Source: Agrobacterium tumefaciens (GTDB lineage Bacteria; Pseudomonadota; Alphaproteobacteria; Rhizobiales; Rhizobiaceae). Taken from it: a stretch of DNA of 64,000 nt. The number at the start of each line of letters is the position of its first letter. The stretch's first letter is position 1. The stretch lies in NCBI RefSeq assembly GCF_013318015.2, contig NZ_CP115841.1, positions 2,738,501 to 2,802,500 of the forward strand, written 5' to 3'. Positions 37,264 through 45,670 of the stretch are shown here, piece by piece. The notes beneath the pieces are model-generated. The model made no database searches. It was not told where the DNA came from and saw only the letters and a list, made by a program, of their open reading frames with translations. The translations under genes were made by a program, and so were the position numbers.

Positions 37264-38070
37264 ATGGGTGACCAATCGATCATCAGCGCGCTTTTGCTGG
37301 GCATTATCGAGGGTCTTACGGAGTTCATTCCCGTTTCCTCAACGGCGCATGTGCTGCTGTCCGGGCATTTTCTCGGCTTCAAATCGCCGGGCAACACCTT
37401 TGCCGTTCTCATTCAGCTCGGCGCGATCATTGCTATCCTTCTTGTTTATTTTCAGAAGCTTGTGTCGATCGCCGTGGCGATGCCAACAAGTGCCAAGGCG
37501 CGCCGCTTCGTGCTGGCCGTCGCTGTCGCCTTCCTGCCGGCGGCGGTGATCGGCGCTCTGGCGCATGACTTCATCAAGACGGTGCTGTTCGAAACACCCA
37601 TCCTGATCTGTATCGTACTGGTTATCGGCGGCGTCATATTGCTGGCCGTCGACCGAATGCCGCTGAAGCCCAGATATACCGACATCATGGATTATCCGCC
37701 GTCGCTTGCCTTCAAGATCGGTCTGTTCCAGTGCCTTGCGATGGTTCCGGGCACCTCCCGGTCCGGCGCCACCATTGTCGGCGCGCTGTTGATGGGCACG
37801 GACAAGCGCTCCGCCGCCGAATTCTCGTTTTTCCTGGCGATGCCGACCATGCTCGGCGCGTTTGTGCTCGATCTCTACAAGAACCGCGATGCGCTGAGCT
37901 TCGATGACAGTGCGCTGATTGCCGTAGGCTTCATCGCCGCTTTCGTCTCCGGCCTCTTCGTCGTGCGCTCGCTGCTGGACTTCGTCTCGCGACGCGGTTT
38001 TGCACCCTTTGCCTGGTGGCGCATCGTCATCGGCTCGCTGGGTCTGGTGGCACTTCTGCTCTACCGTTGA
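37264..38070 (+). CDS. uppP: Undecaprenyl-diphosphatase (BacA type)
   Basis: 268 residues, about eight membrane helices. The two signature motifs of BacA/UppP enzymes are present: [17 protein letters not shown] (E-rich catalytic motif, about 15-35) and [12 protein letters not shown] (PGxSRSxxT, about 160-172). It converts undecaprenyl diphosphate to the monophosphate, recycling the lipid carrier of cell-wall synthesis. Start ATG 37264. Monocistronic, with a strong terminator downstream. Confidence 0.95.
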   Translation: MGDQSIISALLLGIIEGLTEFIPVSSTAHVLLSGHFLGFKSPGNTFAVLIQLGAIIAILLVYFQKLVSIAVAMPTSAKARRFVLAVAVAFLPAAVIGALAHDFIKTVLFETPILICIVLVIGGVILLAVDRMPLKPRYTDIMDYPPSLAFKIGLFQCLAMVPGTSRSGATIVGALLMGTDKRSAAEFSFFLAMPTMLGAFVLDLYKNRDALSFDDSALIAVGFIAAFVSGLFVVRSLLDFVSRRGFAPFAWWRIVIGSLGLVALLLYR

Positions 38071-38115
38071 GCCGAGCTTTAAAATAGCCGTTCGTTTCCA
38101 ATGCACGGACAAAAT

Positions 38116-38149
38116 AAAAAGCGCCCCGGAGAATCCGGAGGCGCTTTTT
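38116..38149. terminator. Bidirectional terminator after uppP
   Basis: AAAAAGCGCC-CCGGA paired with TCCGG-A-GGCGCTTTTT, loop of three, one mismatch, T-tracts on both strands. It also serves the convergent 51-residue gene. Confidence 0.85.
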
Positions 38150-38171
38150 ATTTGAGACTTGTGAAAGCTGA

Positions 38172-38327
38172 TCAGTTCGTGCTGATCGAAGCCGTTGCGC
38201 AAGGGTCAACACCGTAGGCGGGAGCGCAACCGCTCTTGCCCGCTGCAACCGTGCCCGGCGCCATGAAAGAACCCGCCAGAACCACCAAAGCCGCACACGC
38301 AAAAAAGAGTGCGATAGATCTGCCCAT
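38172..38327 (-). CDS. Predicted secreted 51-residue peptide
   Basis: Short gene starting ATG 38327, stop at 38172. A signal peptide covers about residues 1-28 (MGRSIALFFACAALVVLAGS, ending TVAA before GKSG), leaving a mature peptide of about 22 residues with two cysteines (GCAPAYGVDPC). I do not recognise it. Support: clean signal peptide, codon use like the neighbours, and a bidirectional terminator placed just behind its stop; the ribosome site (AAAGG) is weak. Likely real but needs expression evidence to be certain. Confidence 0.6.
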   Translation of the reverse strand: MGRSIALFFACAALVVLAGSFMAPGTVAAGKSGCAPAYGVDPCATASISTN

Positions 38328-38675
38328 TTTATTATTGCCTTTCAGACGTTCGTTCGCGCGGATTACGCCGCCGTGTGTGAAGTGAGGGTTCTGGATATGT
38401 TAGGAATGTGGCCATTATCAATAAAGCGGCTTGCTGAATACCGGGTTAATGCGAAGTCTTTTCCACAGTTGCGCTTGTGCCACGCTTGGCTGTGGAGGCC
38501 ACTTTGCCGTTAACTTTTACCCGGCTGTTCAAAACAGCTTCAGTCGATGGTGCACCTCCCCTGCAGTTGAGGGGGAAATGCGCCAATAGCGGTTTGGTTG
38601 CGATTGAATTGCGCAAAAACAAAAAGCGGGAATGGCTCCCGCTTTCGTTCAGATCGTTAATGCGCGACGGTAGGT
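38328..38675. other. Intergenic region with little recognisable content
   Basis: 348 bases between the secreted peptide gene and the NDUFA9-like gene's 3' end. It holds a single TTTTCCACA (near 38460), a small hairpin CCCCT/AGGGG near 38567 and the terminator of the minus-strand gene; otherwise I see no gene or clear signal. Confidence 0.5.
38623..38645 (-). terminator. Intrinsic terminator of the NDUFA9-like gene
   Basis: AAAGCGGGA / TCCCGCTTT with a five-base loop; read on the minus strand it is followed by TTTTTGTTTTTG. Confidence 0.8.
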
Positions 38676-39656
38676 TTATGCTGCTTTTCCGGCGTTCGAG
38701 AACTGTCCGTGCGGGCGATAGTGCACCATGTAGGACGGCAGGACGGAAGCAACGCGAACGGGCGTAATGCCGATGCCTTCCAGGGTCAGGCCGTTCTTTT
38801 CCGCGTCAGCGGAAACGACATTATCCTTTTTCAGCATGGTCACCTGATCGACAGTCAGCGGCGGCGTAATCAGCGGCACCAGCGAAGCGATTTTGCCGAT
38901 CATTGAGGCGACGCCGAAAGGCAGGTTGACGAAAGGACGCTGACGGTAGGTTGCGGCAAGAACCGCCTCAAGACAGTCGCGGAACGTCATGACGTCCTGG
39001 CCACCCAGTTCATAGATGGCGCCGGGCTTCAGCTTGCCATCCACGCTGCGGGCAACGGCTTCTGCTACATCTTCGACATAGACCGGCTGAAACTTGGTTT
39101 TTCCGCCGCCGATCAGCGGCAGGAACGGCAGGCTGCGGGCCATCTTGGCGAATTTATTGAAGAAGTCGTCTTCCGGTCCAAAGATGATCGAAGGACGCAG
39201 GATCACGGCGCCGGGCAGAACGGAATGGATTGCTGCCTCGGCGCGGCCCTTTGTGCGGCCGTAGCCGGTCGGCGAATTGGCATCGGCACCGATGGCGGAG
39301 ATGTGCGTCAGCGTTGCACCGGCGTTGCGGGCTGCCTCGGCAATGGCTTTCGCGCCGAATTCCTGCACGGCGTCAAAGGTGTTGCGGCCGCTCTCGGCCA
39401 GAATGCCAACGCAATTGACCACGTGGTCGGCGTCTTCGATGGCTTTGACGATGGAGTCGCGATACCGCAGGTTCGCCTGGGCAAACGAGATCTGGCCGAC
39501 ATTGCCGAGCGGCTGCAGGAAACCAGCAAGATCGGGACGGCGCACGGCAACGCGGATGCGGTAACCGCGCTTGGCGAGCATCCGCACGACATGCCGCCCG
39601 ACGAAACCCGAACCGCCGAAAACGGTGACGAGGGGTGGAAGGTTGGCCAAGGTCAT
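38676..39656 (-). CDS. Complex I NDUFA9-subunit-family protein (NAD-dependent SDR)
   Basis: 326 residues. Atypical SDR with an N-terminal NAD(P)-binding motif VFGGSGFVGRHVVRML and GYGRTKGRAEAAI (active-site-like Tyr-x-x-x-Lys is YGRTKGRAE). This is the bacterial homologue of mitochondrial NDUFA9, an accessory protein of respiratory complex I; the complex I operon is not in the window. Start ATG 39656 is preceded by GGAGGC. Its terminator is at 38623-38645. Confidence 0.88.
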   Translation of the reverse strand: MTLANLPPLVTVFGGSGFVGRHVVRMLAKRGYRIRVAVRRPDLAGFLQPLGNVGQISFAQANLRYRDSIVKAIEDADHVVNCVGILAESGRNTFDAVQEFGAKAIAEAARNAGATLTHISAIGADANSPTGYGRTKGRAEAAIHSVLPGAVILRPSIIFGPEDDFFNKFAKMARSLPFLPLIGGGKTKFQPVYVEDVAEAVARSVDGKLKPGAIYELGGQDVMTFRDCLEAVLAATYRQRPFVNLPFGVASMIGKIASLVPLITPPLTVDQVTMLKKDNVVSADAEKNGLTLEGIGITPVRVASVLPSYMVHYRPHGQFSNAGKAA

Positions 39657-39777
39657 GGGAGGCTCCTCAGAAGCTGTCGATAAAGCGTTTTTCAGTCTCT
39701 TAGCCCAAAGCCGTGCGCGCGTGAAGAGACGTTGTCACAAGGCCCGGGACTAGTTTTGGAAATGCGGTTGACGACCG

Positions 39778-40065
39778 TCAAATTCCTTCGACGATCATCA
39801 TCTCCGCGTCGGCGACTTCCTGACGGATTTTGGCCGCCGCCTGGTATTCGGGCGAGTTGTAGCAATTGATCGCGTGCTGCACCGAGGGGAATTCGATGAT
39901 GACGTTGCGTGCGCGTGCCTTGCCCTCAAGTTCGGTCAACGCACCGCCGCGGGCGAGAAAGTTGGCGCCGAACCGCTCGAAAGCGGGCTTCGCTGTCGAC
40001 ACGTAGTCCTTGTAGCGTTCGTTGTCGCGTACATCGACGCGCGCGATCCAGTAGCCCTTTGCCAT
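39778..40065 (-). CDS. DUF1330 (ferredoxin-fold) family protein
   Basis: 95 residues beginning MAKGYWIARVDVRDNERYKDYVSTAKPAFERFGANFLARGG, with GARNVIIEFPSVQHAINCYNSPEYQAA, the diagnostic sequence of DUF1330 (an EthD/ABM-like monomer fold). Cytoplasmic; function unknown, though homologues are often annotated only as hypothetical. It lies between the NDUFA9-like gene and pyrF, 20 bases downstream of pyrF. Confidence 0.92.
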   Translation of the reverse strand: MAKGYWIARVDVRDNERYKDYVSTAKPAFERFGANFLARGGALTELEGKARARNVIIEFPSVQHAINCYNSPEYQAAAKIRQEVADAEMMIVEGI

Positions 40066-40085
40066 TTCGTCTCCTCCGATGGTCC

Positions 40086-40793
40086 TTATTGATTTGCCGG
40101 AAAGCTGGCGCGCAGCATGTCGTCAAGAATGGCGCGGGCTGCTGCTTTCGGATTTTCTGCTCTGACGATGGGGCGGCCGACAACCAGATGGCTCGAACCG
40201 GCTTTGATGGCGTCAAAAGGCGTCATCACGCGCTTCTGGTCTCCCGCCTCGGCACCGGCCGGGCGAATACCAGGGGTGACGACGGCAAGGTCGGGGCCCA
40301 AGATTTCACGCACCGCCGTCGATTCCTCTGCCGAACAGACGATGCCGCCCATGCCCGCCTCGCGCGCCTGTTCCGCACGGCGCAGCACCAGCGAACGGGC
40401 ATCCGATGCATAGCCGGCTTCCGCAAGATCGGCATCATCCATCGAGGTTAGCACGGTGACACCAAGCAGGCAGAGGCCAGAGCCTTCGGCTGCCTTGACT
40501 GCGGCGCGCATGGCTTTCGGGTAGGCATGCAGGGTCAGCATCGACATGCCCATGCGGGCGATGTTTTCGACGCCGGAGGCGACGGTGTTGTCGATGTCGA
40601 GCAGTTTCATGTCGAGAAAGACTTTCTTGCCGCTCTGGGAAAGGTCGCGGGCGAATTCGAGACCACCGGCAAATACCAGCTGATAGCCGATCTTGTAGAA
40701 CAGAACCTCATCGCCGATCTTCGACACGATGTCTTCAGCTTGTTGCACAGTCGGAACATCGAGCCCGACGATCAGTTTTTCGCGCGCGGTCAT
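40086..40793 (-). CDS. pyrF: Orotidine-5'-phosphate decarboxylase
   Basis: 235 residues from ATG 40793; the open frame upstream is not homologous. Decarboxylates OMP to UMP, the last step of pyrimidine synthesis. The catalytic D-x-K-x-x-D network is visible in [12 protein letters not shown] with the Lys in [15 protein letters not shown] and [11 protein letters not shown] supply the phosphate-binding region. It is four bases downstream of the histidine phosphatase gene, so they form a unit. Confidence 0.97.
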   Translation of the reverse strand: MTAREKLIVGLDVPTVQQAEDIVSKIGDEVLFYKIGYQLVFAGGLEFARDLSQSGKKVFLDMKLLDIDNTVASGVENIARMGMSMLTLHAYPKAMRAAVKAAEGSGLCLLGVTVLTSMDDADLAEAGYASDARSLVLRRAEQAREAGMGGIVCSAEESTAVREILGPDLAVVTPGIRPAGAEAGDQKRVMTPFDAIKAGSSHLVVGRPIVRAENPKAAARAILDDMLRASFPANQ

Positions 40794-40797
40794 TGTC

Positions 40798-41394
40798 TTA
40801 TCCCTGCCATGTTTCCATTGCCGTCCAGTCGCATGTGGGGCGCTGAGCTGCAAGTGAAAATTCGGCGATTGGGAACCGGAAAAGATTGCCGCCGCCGGGT
40901 GGCTGGTCCTTGCCGCGACTGATGCCGACGCCTTCGATATGGCATTTCAAAAGCGTGCCGACGCCGCCATGGCCGACAAAGGCAATCGGCTGTTGCGGGT
41001 CGTGCCGGCCTAGAACGGCCGTGACGGCGTTAACAATTCGCGCCTGCGCATCGATTGCCCGTTCCCAGCCGTGAAAGCTCTCTCGCGGATGGGCAAAAAA
41101 CCAGTCGGCAGCCTTTTCGAATTCCGGCGGCGTCAGGAAGCCTGTTGCCGACCGGTCGTTCTCATGCATCGCCTCGATGATCTCAATATCCGCGCCGGAT
41201 GTTTCAGCAAGGATTCGGGCGGTTTCGATGGCTTTGGTTTCCGCGCTCGACACGATCCGGCGCAATGCGCGTGCCCATGGCAGGCGGCTTGCCTCAAACG
41301 CCCGCCGTGCACCCAAGTCCGAAAGTCCCCATTCCGGAACCGGAACCGCCGGATCGATCCGGACCTGGGGATGGGTAATGTAAAGGGCGTGCAT
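40798..41394 (-). CDS. Histidine phosphatase family protein with altered RHG motif
   Basis: 198 residues from ATG 41394 (an ATG at 41409 lacks support). Phosphoglycerate mutase-like fold: the second catalytic His is in [13 protein letters not shown] and the acid in [11 protein letters not shown]. The usual N-terminal L-x-R-H-G-E reads YITHPQV, keeping the phosphorylatable His but losing the Arg and Gly; catalytic efficiency is therefore uncertain. Cytoplasmic, substrate unknown. Immediately upstream of pyrF, with which it is probably co-transcribed. Confidence 0.85.
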   Translation of the reverse strand: MHALYITHPQVRIDPAVPVPEWGLSDLGARRAFEASRLPWARALRRIVSSAETKAIETARILAETSGADIEIIEAMHENDRSATGFLTPPEFEKAADWFFAHPRESFHGWERAIDAQARIVNAVTAVLGRHDPQQPIAFVGHGGVGTLLKCHIEGVGISRGKDQPPGGGNLFRFPIAEFSLAAQRPTCDWTAMETWQG

Positions 41395-41488
41395 GGGAAC
41401 GGTCCTCAATGGCGATGGAAGGGCAAATCAGGACCCTAACCATCTGTCACGACCGGGAAATGACGCCTTTGCCCACTCTGCCGTGTGA

Positions 41489-42082
41489 TCAGGCCCGCGT
41501 ATAGGTCCACAATTGCGCCGGAGGAATGTTGCGCACGATGAAATCGAAATGGCGGATGTGGTAGAGATGCGGCTGCGCAACGATCGGGGAAATCGGACCG
41601 TAGGATATCTGTATGACGGGGCGGCCGTGCGGCACGCGTTTCAGCAATTCGTCGAGAAGCTTGATGCGGGCGGCCATCGGAAAATTCAGCATCGGTACGG
41701 CGGAAATGACGCTGTCGAACATCTGGCCCTGGTGCTCGCCAAGTGTCGCATTCAGATCGAAGGCATCGCCATTGATGAAATTGACGCCGGGATAGCTTCT
41801 GAGAAGCTGGTTGTAGAAATCGGTCGAATATTCGATGGCCGTCAGGCGCTCCGGCTTGATGCCGCGTGCCAGAATGGCCTTGGTGATGACACCGGTGCCG
41901 GGGCCGAGTTCGAGAACTGGCAAGTCTGAATGCGGGTCGATGACACTCGCCATTTTTCTTGCCGTGATGGAGGATGTCGGGACGATGGCTCCGACCTTTT
42001 TCGGCTGGCTGACCATGCCTTTGAAAAAGCGGATTTCTTCCTCAAATTTTCTTTCAAAGCGTTGCTTCAGGTTGAGTGCCAT
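41489..42082 (-). CDS. pmtA: Phosphatidylethanolamine N-methyltransferase (rhizobial PmtA)
   Basis: 197 residues from ATG 42082 (GAGGGGAATT upstream); an ATG at 42130 gives a 16-residue non-homologous extension. SAM motif I VLELGPGTGVITKAIL and later YGPISPIV and IVRNIPPAQLW match the Sinorhizobium/Agrobacterium PmtA family, which methylates PE stepwise to phosphatidylcholine on the inner membrane surface. No transmembrane helix; the basic N-terminus (LNLKQRFERKFEEEIRFFKGM) may bind the membrane. Confidence 0.9.
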   Translation of the reverse strand: MALNLKQRFERKFEEEIRFFKGMVSQPKKVGAIVPTSSITARKMASVIDPHSDLPVLELGPGTGVITKAILARGIKPERLTAIEYSTDFYNQLLRSYPGVNFINGDAFDLNATLGEHQGQMFDSVISAVPMLNFPMAARIKLLDELLKRVPHGRPVIQISYGPISPIVAQPHLYHIRHFDFIVRNIPPAQLWTYTRA

Positions 42083-42212
42083 AATTCCCCTCGGATGTAT
42101 TTTGGTCATTGTCAAAAAAATGTTACGCACTGTTTATCTCATTTGGCGCTAAAACAAGGCAAAATGTCGTAATTGGAAAAATTCGTTTAGCGTTAGAAAT
42201 CTATCTGCGCCG

Positions 42213-42256
42213 AATCAAAAAACGCCGGTGGAGCGATCCACCGGCGTTTTTTGATT
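42213..42256 (-). terminator. Intrinsic terminator of dnaN
   Basis: Perfect stem of about 20 bp (AATCAAAAAACGCCGGTGGA paired with its complement) and GCGA loop, just behind the dnaN stop codon on the minus strand; T-tracts on both strands. Confidence 0.9.
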
Positions 42257-42279
42257 GATTCGAAGACAAAAAGTCCAAT

Positions 42280-43398
42280 TTAAACGCGCATCGGCATCAG
42301 AACATAAAGCGCATCGTCGCCGGCGGTGTCGCGAACGAGCGTTGGCGAGCCCGCATCCGCCAGAAGGAAAATCGCGTCTTCACCGGAAAGCTGCGAGGTG
42401 ATGTCGAGGAGATATTTGGCATTGAAGCCGATTTCCATCGAATCATTGTCGTAACCGACAGCCACTTCTTCCGTTGCACTGCCGGAATCCGGATTGTTGA
42501 CGGTCAGCGTCAGCTGGCCGTTGGTCAACGCCAGCTTCACGGCGCGGCCACGCTCGGAAGAGATGGTCGACACGCGATCGACCGCACGGGCGAAGGTCTG
42601 GCAATCGACGCGCATTTCCTTGTCGTTGCCGGTGGGGATGACGCGCTGGTAATCCGGGAAGGTGCCGTCGATCAGCTTCGAGGTCAAAACGACCGAGCCG
42701 ATGGTCAGGCGGATTTTCGCGTCCGATACCTCGACGGTGACATCAAGTTCGGGATTGTCCATCAGCTTCTGCAATTCGCCGACGGTCTTGCGCGGAATGA
42801 TGATGCCCGGCATGCCTTCGGAGCCGGAAGGCGCATCCACATCGGCGCGCGCAAGACGGTGACCGTCCGTCGCAACTGCGCGCAGCTTGAGGTCGCCGTT
42901 GCTTTCGATGGTGTGGAAGAAGATGCCGTTCAGATAATAGCGTGTCTCTTCGGTCGAAATCGCAAATTGCGTCCGGTCGATCAGCATCTTCAGGTCGGTC
43001 GCCTTCAGTTTGAAGGTGTGGCTGAAGGTACCGGCGGTCAGATCCGGGAAATCGGTTTCTGGAAGGCATTGCAGCGAGAATTTCGAACGGCCGGAAGCAA
43101 CCGTCATTGTGGAGCCATCCGGATTGGTGGCCAGAAGCACTTCGGAACCATCCGGCAGCTTGCGCACGATTTCATAAAGCAGATGCGCCGGCACGGTGGT
43201 CGCGCCCGCCTGCTCCACCATGGCCGGCGTCGCTTCGGTGATTTCGAGGTCGAGGTCGGTCGCCTTCATATCCAGATTGGCGCCGGATGCGCGCAGCAGA
43301 ACGTTGGACAGGATCGGGATCGTGTTACGACGCTCGACGACCCTGTGGACGTGGTTCAGCGATTTAAGAAGGTTCGACCGCTCAAGAGTAATACGCAT
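42280..43398 (-). CDS. dnaN: DNA polymerase III sliding clamp (beta subunit)
   Basis: 372 residues from ATG 43398 (MRITLERSNLLKSLNHVHRVVERRNTIP); a further 12 codons upstream are not conserved. Three tandem clamp domains of about 120 residues; AVDRVSTISSERGRAVKLAL and the C-terminal YVLMPMRV are typical. It forms the ring that tethers polymerase III to DNA. In rhizobia dnaN is not beside dnaA, as here (predicted dnaA lies about 20 kb to the right). Monocistronic with its own terminator. Confidence 0.98.
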   Translation of the reverse strand: MRITLERSNLLKSLNHVHRVVERRNTIPILSNVLLRASGANLDMKATDLDLEITEATPAMVEQAGATTVPAHLLYEIVRKLPDGSEVLLATNPDGSTMTVASGRSKFSLQCLPETDFPDLTAGTFSHTFKLKATDLKMLIDRTQFAISTEETRYYLNGIFFHTIESNGDLKLRAVATDGHRLARADVDAPSGSEGMPGIIIPRKTVGELQKLMDNPELDVTVEVSDAKIRLTIGSVVLTSKLIDGTFPDYQRVIPTGNDKEMRVDCQTFARAVDRVSTISSERGRAVKLALTNGQLTLTVNNPDSGSATEEVAVGYDNDSMEIGFNAKYLLDITSQLSGEDAIFLLADAGSPTLVRDTAGDDALYVLMPMRV

Positions 43399-43665
43399 GG
43401 ACGCTACCGCTTTCAACCGTTGCGACCCGGCCACCGCCGGATCGGTAAGAAGAGTCTTGACCGGCCGGAACGCCGGATAATGTGGACGGGCAAAATGGCA
43501 GAGTTATTGCAGAAAATGCAAGAGCCGAGTGCATCTGCCGCCGGTCATTTTGCTGCTATACAGCATGATCCACAGCCTGTGACCGCCCGTGGACCTTGTT
43601 CGCCGGTTTTCTATTGCCCATAAAGGGGTAAAACTGGAGCGACCGGCCGGGAATGATCGGCCAGA
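43399..43665. other. Promoter region of dnaN, and of divergent rsmI
   Basis: 267 bases between the two divergent genes. A short TGCTG-CTATA-CAGCA hairpin lies near 43552. Otherwise nothing definite is visible; no clear DnaA boxes were found. Confidence 0.3.
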
Positions 43666-44607
43666 ATGATTGGAAGCCGTGTGACGGAAGAAATATCGAA
43701 CAGCGACGCCGGACAGGCGACCAAGAGCTTCAGGATCGGCACGGCCACTATTCCGGCGCGGCCGTTGGAGCCGGCGCTCTATCTCGTGGCCACCCCCATC
43801 GGCAATCTCGGCGACATCACCATCCGGGCGCTGGAAACGCTGGCTTCGGCCGACGTCCTAGCCTGCGAGGATACCCGCGTCACCCGCATTTTGCTTGAGC
43901 GTTACGGTATCCGCACACGTCCGCTCTCCTATCACGAGCATAATGCGCAGGAAGCGGGACCAAAACTCATCGCCGCTTTGGAGGCCGGAAAATCCGTGGC
44001 GCTGGTGTCGGATGCCGGAACGCCACTCGTCTCCGATCCCGGTTATCGCCTTGGTCAGCTCGCGCTGGAGGCCGGTCATCGCGTCGTGCCGGTGCCGGGA
44101 GCGTCGGCGCCGCTTGCTGCCCTTGTCGGTTCTGGCATGCCGAGTGACGCCTTTCTGTTCGCGGGCTTTCTGCCCGTAAAGGATCGCGGCAAGCGCGACC
44201 GTTTTGCCGAGCTTGCGAAAATTCCGGCCACCCTCATGTTTTTTGAATCGCCACGCCGCATTGGAACCTCCGTAAAGGTGGCATCGGAAGTCCTTGGCCG
44301 CGATCGCCGCGCTGTGGTGTGCCGTGAGCTGACCAAGACTTTCGAGGAGTTCCGGCGTGGCACGCTGGGCGAGCTTGCGGAATATTACGACGAGGACCGT
44401 GTGGTGAAGGGCGAGATCGTGCTCCTGATAGAGCCGCCCTCTTATGACGAAATTCCCGATATCGAGGATGTCGAGAGACTCCTGAAGGATCTCGTCACAA
44501 CCATGCCTGCCGCGAGGGCCGCAGCCGAGGCGGCAAAGCTGACGGGCCTGCCGCGCAAGGAGCTTTATCAACGGCTGCTGGATATGAAGGATGCGGATGG
44601 CCGCTGA
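43666..44607 (+). CDS. rsmI: 16S rRNA (cytidine-1402 2'-O)-methyltransferase
   Basis: 313 residues. Two-domain tetrapyrrole-methylase fold with [55 protein letters not shown] and FFESPRRI, the recognised RsmI motifs. It methylates the ribose of C1402 in 16S rRNA. An N-terminal extension of about 35 residues precedes the core. Overlaps yraN by 17 bases. Confidence 0.95.
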   Translation: MIGSRVTEEISNSDAGQATKSFRIGTATIPARPLEPALYLVATPIGNLGDITIRALETLASADVLACEDTRVTRILLERYGIRTRPLSYHEHNAQEAGPKLIAALEAGKSVALVSDAGTPLVSDPGYRLGQLALEAGHRVVPVPGASAPLAALVGSGMPSDAFLFAGFLPVKDRGKRDRFAELAKIPATLMFFESPRRIGTSVKVASEVLGRDRRAVVCRELTKTFEEFRRGTLGELAEYYDEDRVVKGEIVLLIEPPSYDEIPDIEDVERLLKDLVTTMPAARAAAEAAKLTGLPRKELYQRLLDMKDADGR

Positions 44608-44965
44608 CGGGCAAACGAACAAGAGACGAAAGGCCGAGCGACGCGGCCACGCTGCGGAATACTGGGCAGCACTCTATCTGCTGTTTCGGGGATACCGCAT
44701 CCTCGCCATTCGTTATCGAACCCGACTAGGGGAAATCGATCTCATTGCCCGCAAGAAGGATGTCGTCGCCATCGTCGAGGTCAAGGCGCGGCCTTCCGGT
44801 GCCGGGGCTGTCGATGCGGTCGGCTTCCGTTCGCAACAACGCATTCGGGCGGCTGCCGATATTTGGCTCTCCCGCCGCAAGGATGCCGCGCGGTTTTCGT
44901 TGCGTTTCGATATCGTCGCAGTCCTGCCACGACGCCTGCCGCAGCATTTCATCGACGCTTTTTGA
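44591..44965 (+). CDS. yraN: YraN (UPF0102) nuclease-like protein
   Basis: 124 residues with the YraN/Holliday-junction-resolvase-like core: Glu in [19 protein letters not shown], Asp in [14 protein letters not shown] and E-x-K in [12 protein letters not shown], the PD-(D/E)xK nuclease arrangement. Its function remains unassigned, though the fold is that of a structure-specific nuclease. Overlaps the 3' end of rsmI by 17 bases (translational coupling) and precedes the acetyltransferase gene by 11 bases. Confidence 0.9.
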   Translation: MRMAADGQTNKRRKAERRGHAAEYWAALYLLFRGYRILAIRYRTRLGEIDLIARKKDVVAIVEVKARPSGAGAVDAVGFRSQQRIRAAADIWLSRRKDAARFSLRFDIVAVLPRRLPQHFIDAF

Positions 44966-44976
44966 GGGGGGAGGCA

Positions 44977-45537
44977 ATGTCCACTGAGCGGGAAAAAATG
45001 GCTGCGGGCGAATGGTATTGTTGCATGGATGCCGAACTGGACGTGCTGCGTGCCCGCGCCCGCCGTGCCGTTCACCAGCACAACACCGCGCCGCCGGATG
45101 AGCGTGAGGCCATGTCGCCTTTGCTGCGGGCGCTCTTTGCCTCCGTTGCGGAAGGAGCCTTTATCGAAGCACCGTTTCATTGCGCTTACGGCTTCAACAT
45201 TACGTTGGGTGCGAACGTCTATCTCAATACCGGCTGCGTCATTCTAGATTCTGCGCCCGTGCGGATTGGCGATGGCGCGATGTTGGGGCCGGCCGTGCAG
45301 ATCTATTGCGCCGAACATCACCTGGACCCGGTTGCGCGTTCGCAAGGCATTGAAATCGCAAAGCCGGTCACGATCGGTCGCGATGTCTGGATCGGCGGCG
45401 GCGCGATCCTTCTGGCCGGCATCACCATTGGCGATGGCGCGATTGTTGGGGCCGGTTCGGTGGTGACGCGGGATGTCTTGGCCGGGACGACGGTGGTCGG
45501 AAATCCGGCTCGCCCGATAAAGCGCAAGGACGCTTGA
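44977..45537 (+). CDS. maa: Maltose O-acetyltransferase-like hexapeptide-repeat acetyltransferase
   Basis: 186 residues from ATG 44977 with GGGGGGAGG directly upstream. N-terminal maltose-acetyltransferase domain ([33 protein letters not shown]) then a left-handed beta-helix of hexapeptide repeats; the catalytic His sits in [10 protein letters not shown] and the acceptor-CoA region in [32 protein letters not shown]. Transfers acetyl from acetyl-CoA to a sugar or Nod-factor-like acceptor. Third gene of rsmI-yraN-maa. Confidence 0.92.
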   Translation: MSTEREKMAAGEWYCCMDAELDVLRARARRAVHQHNTAPPDEREAMSPLLRALFASVAEGAFIEAPFHCAYGFNITLGANVYLNTGCVILDSAPVRIGDGAMLGPAVQIYCAEHHLDPVARSQGIEIAKPVTIGRDVWIGGGAILLAGITIGDGAIVGAGSVVTRDVLAGTTVVGNPARPIKRKDA

Positions 45538-45560
45538 GACATCCGTTTCTGGAAGAATGG

Positions 45561-45579
45561 AGTCCCTATCGCAGGGACT
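45561..45579 (+). terminator. Hairpin AGTCCCT/AGGGACT after the acetyltransferase gene
   Basis: Perfect seven-base stem, five-base loop, then GTAATAAAT; lies between maa and ugpB and overlaps the candidate Pho box. T-tract is weak. Confidence 0.5.
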
Positions 45580-45606
45580 GTAATAAATCTGACATAAAAC
45601 CGTTAA
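45578..45606 (+). promoter_or_regulatory. Candidate Pho box upstream of ugpB
   Basis: CTGTAAT-AAAT-CTGACAT-AAAA-CCGTTAA: three 7-bp elements at 11-base spacing, the PhoB box architecture (CTGTCAT-N4-CTGTCAT); one mismatch in each of the first two elements. Confidence 0.6.
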
Positions 45607-45670
45607 AGAGGCGTCACGGAACGTCTCTATTCGCATCCTCATCCCAATAAATGGTGGAGAGGATTTAGTA

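Noticed and set aside
38458..38468. DnaA-box-like TTTTCCACA
   Set aside because: A single near-match without neighbouring boxes or an origin-like AT-rich element; expected by chance.
39768..39781. TTGACG-AC-CGTCAA palindrome
   Set aside because: It overlaps the DUF1330 stop codon and is short; nothing supports a regulatory role.
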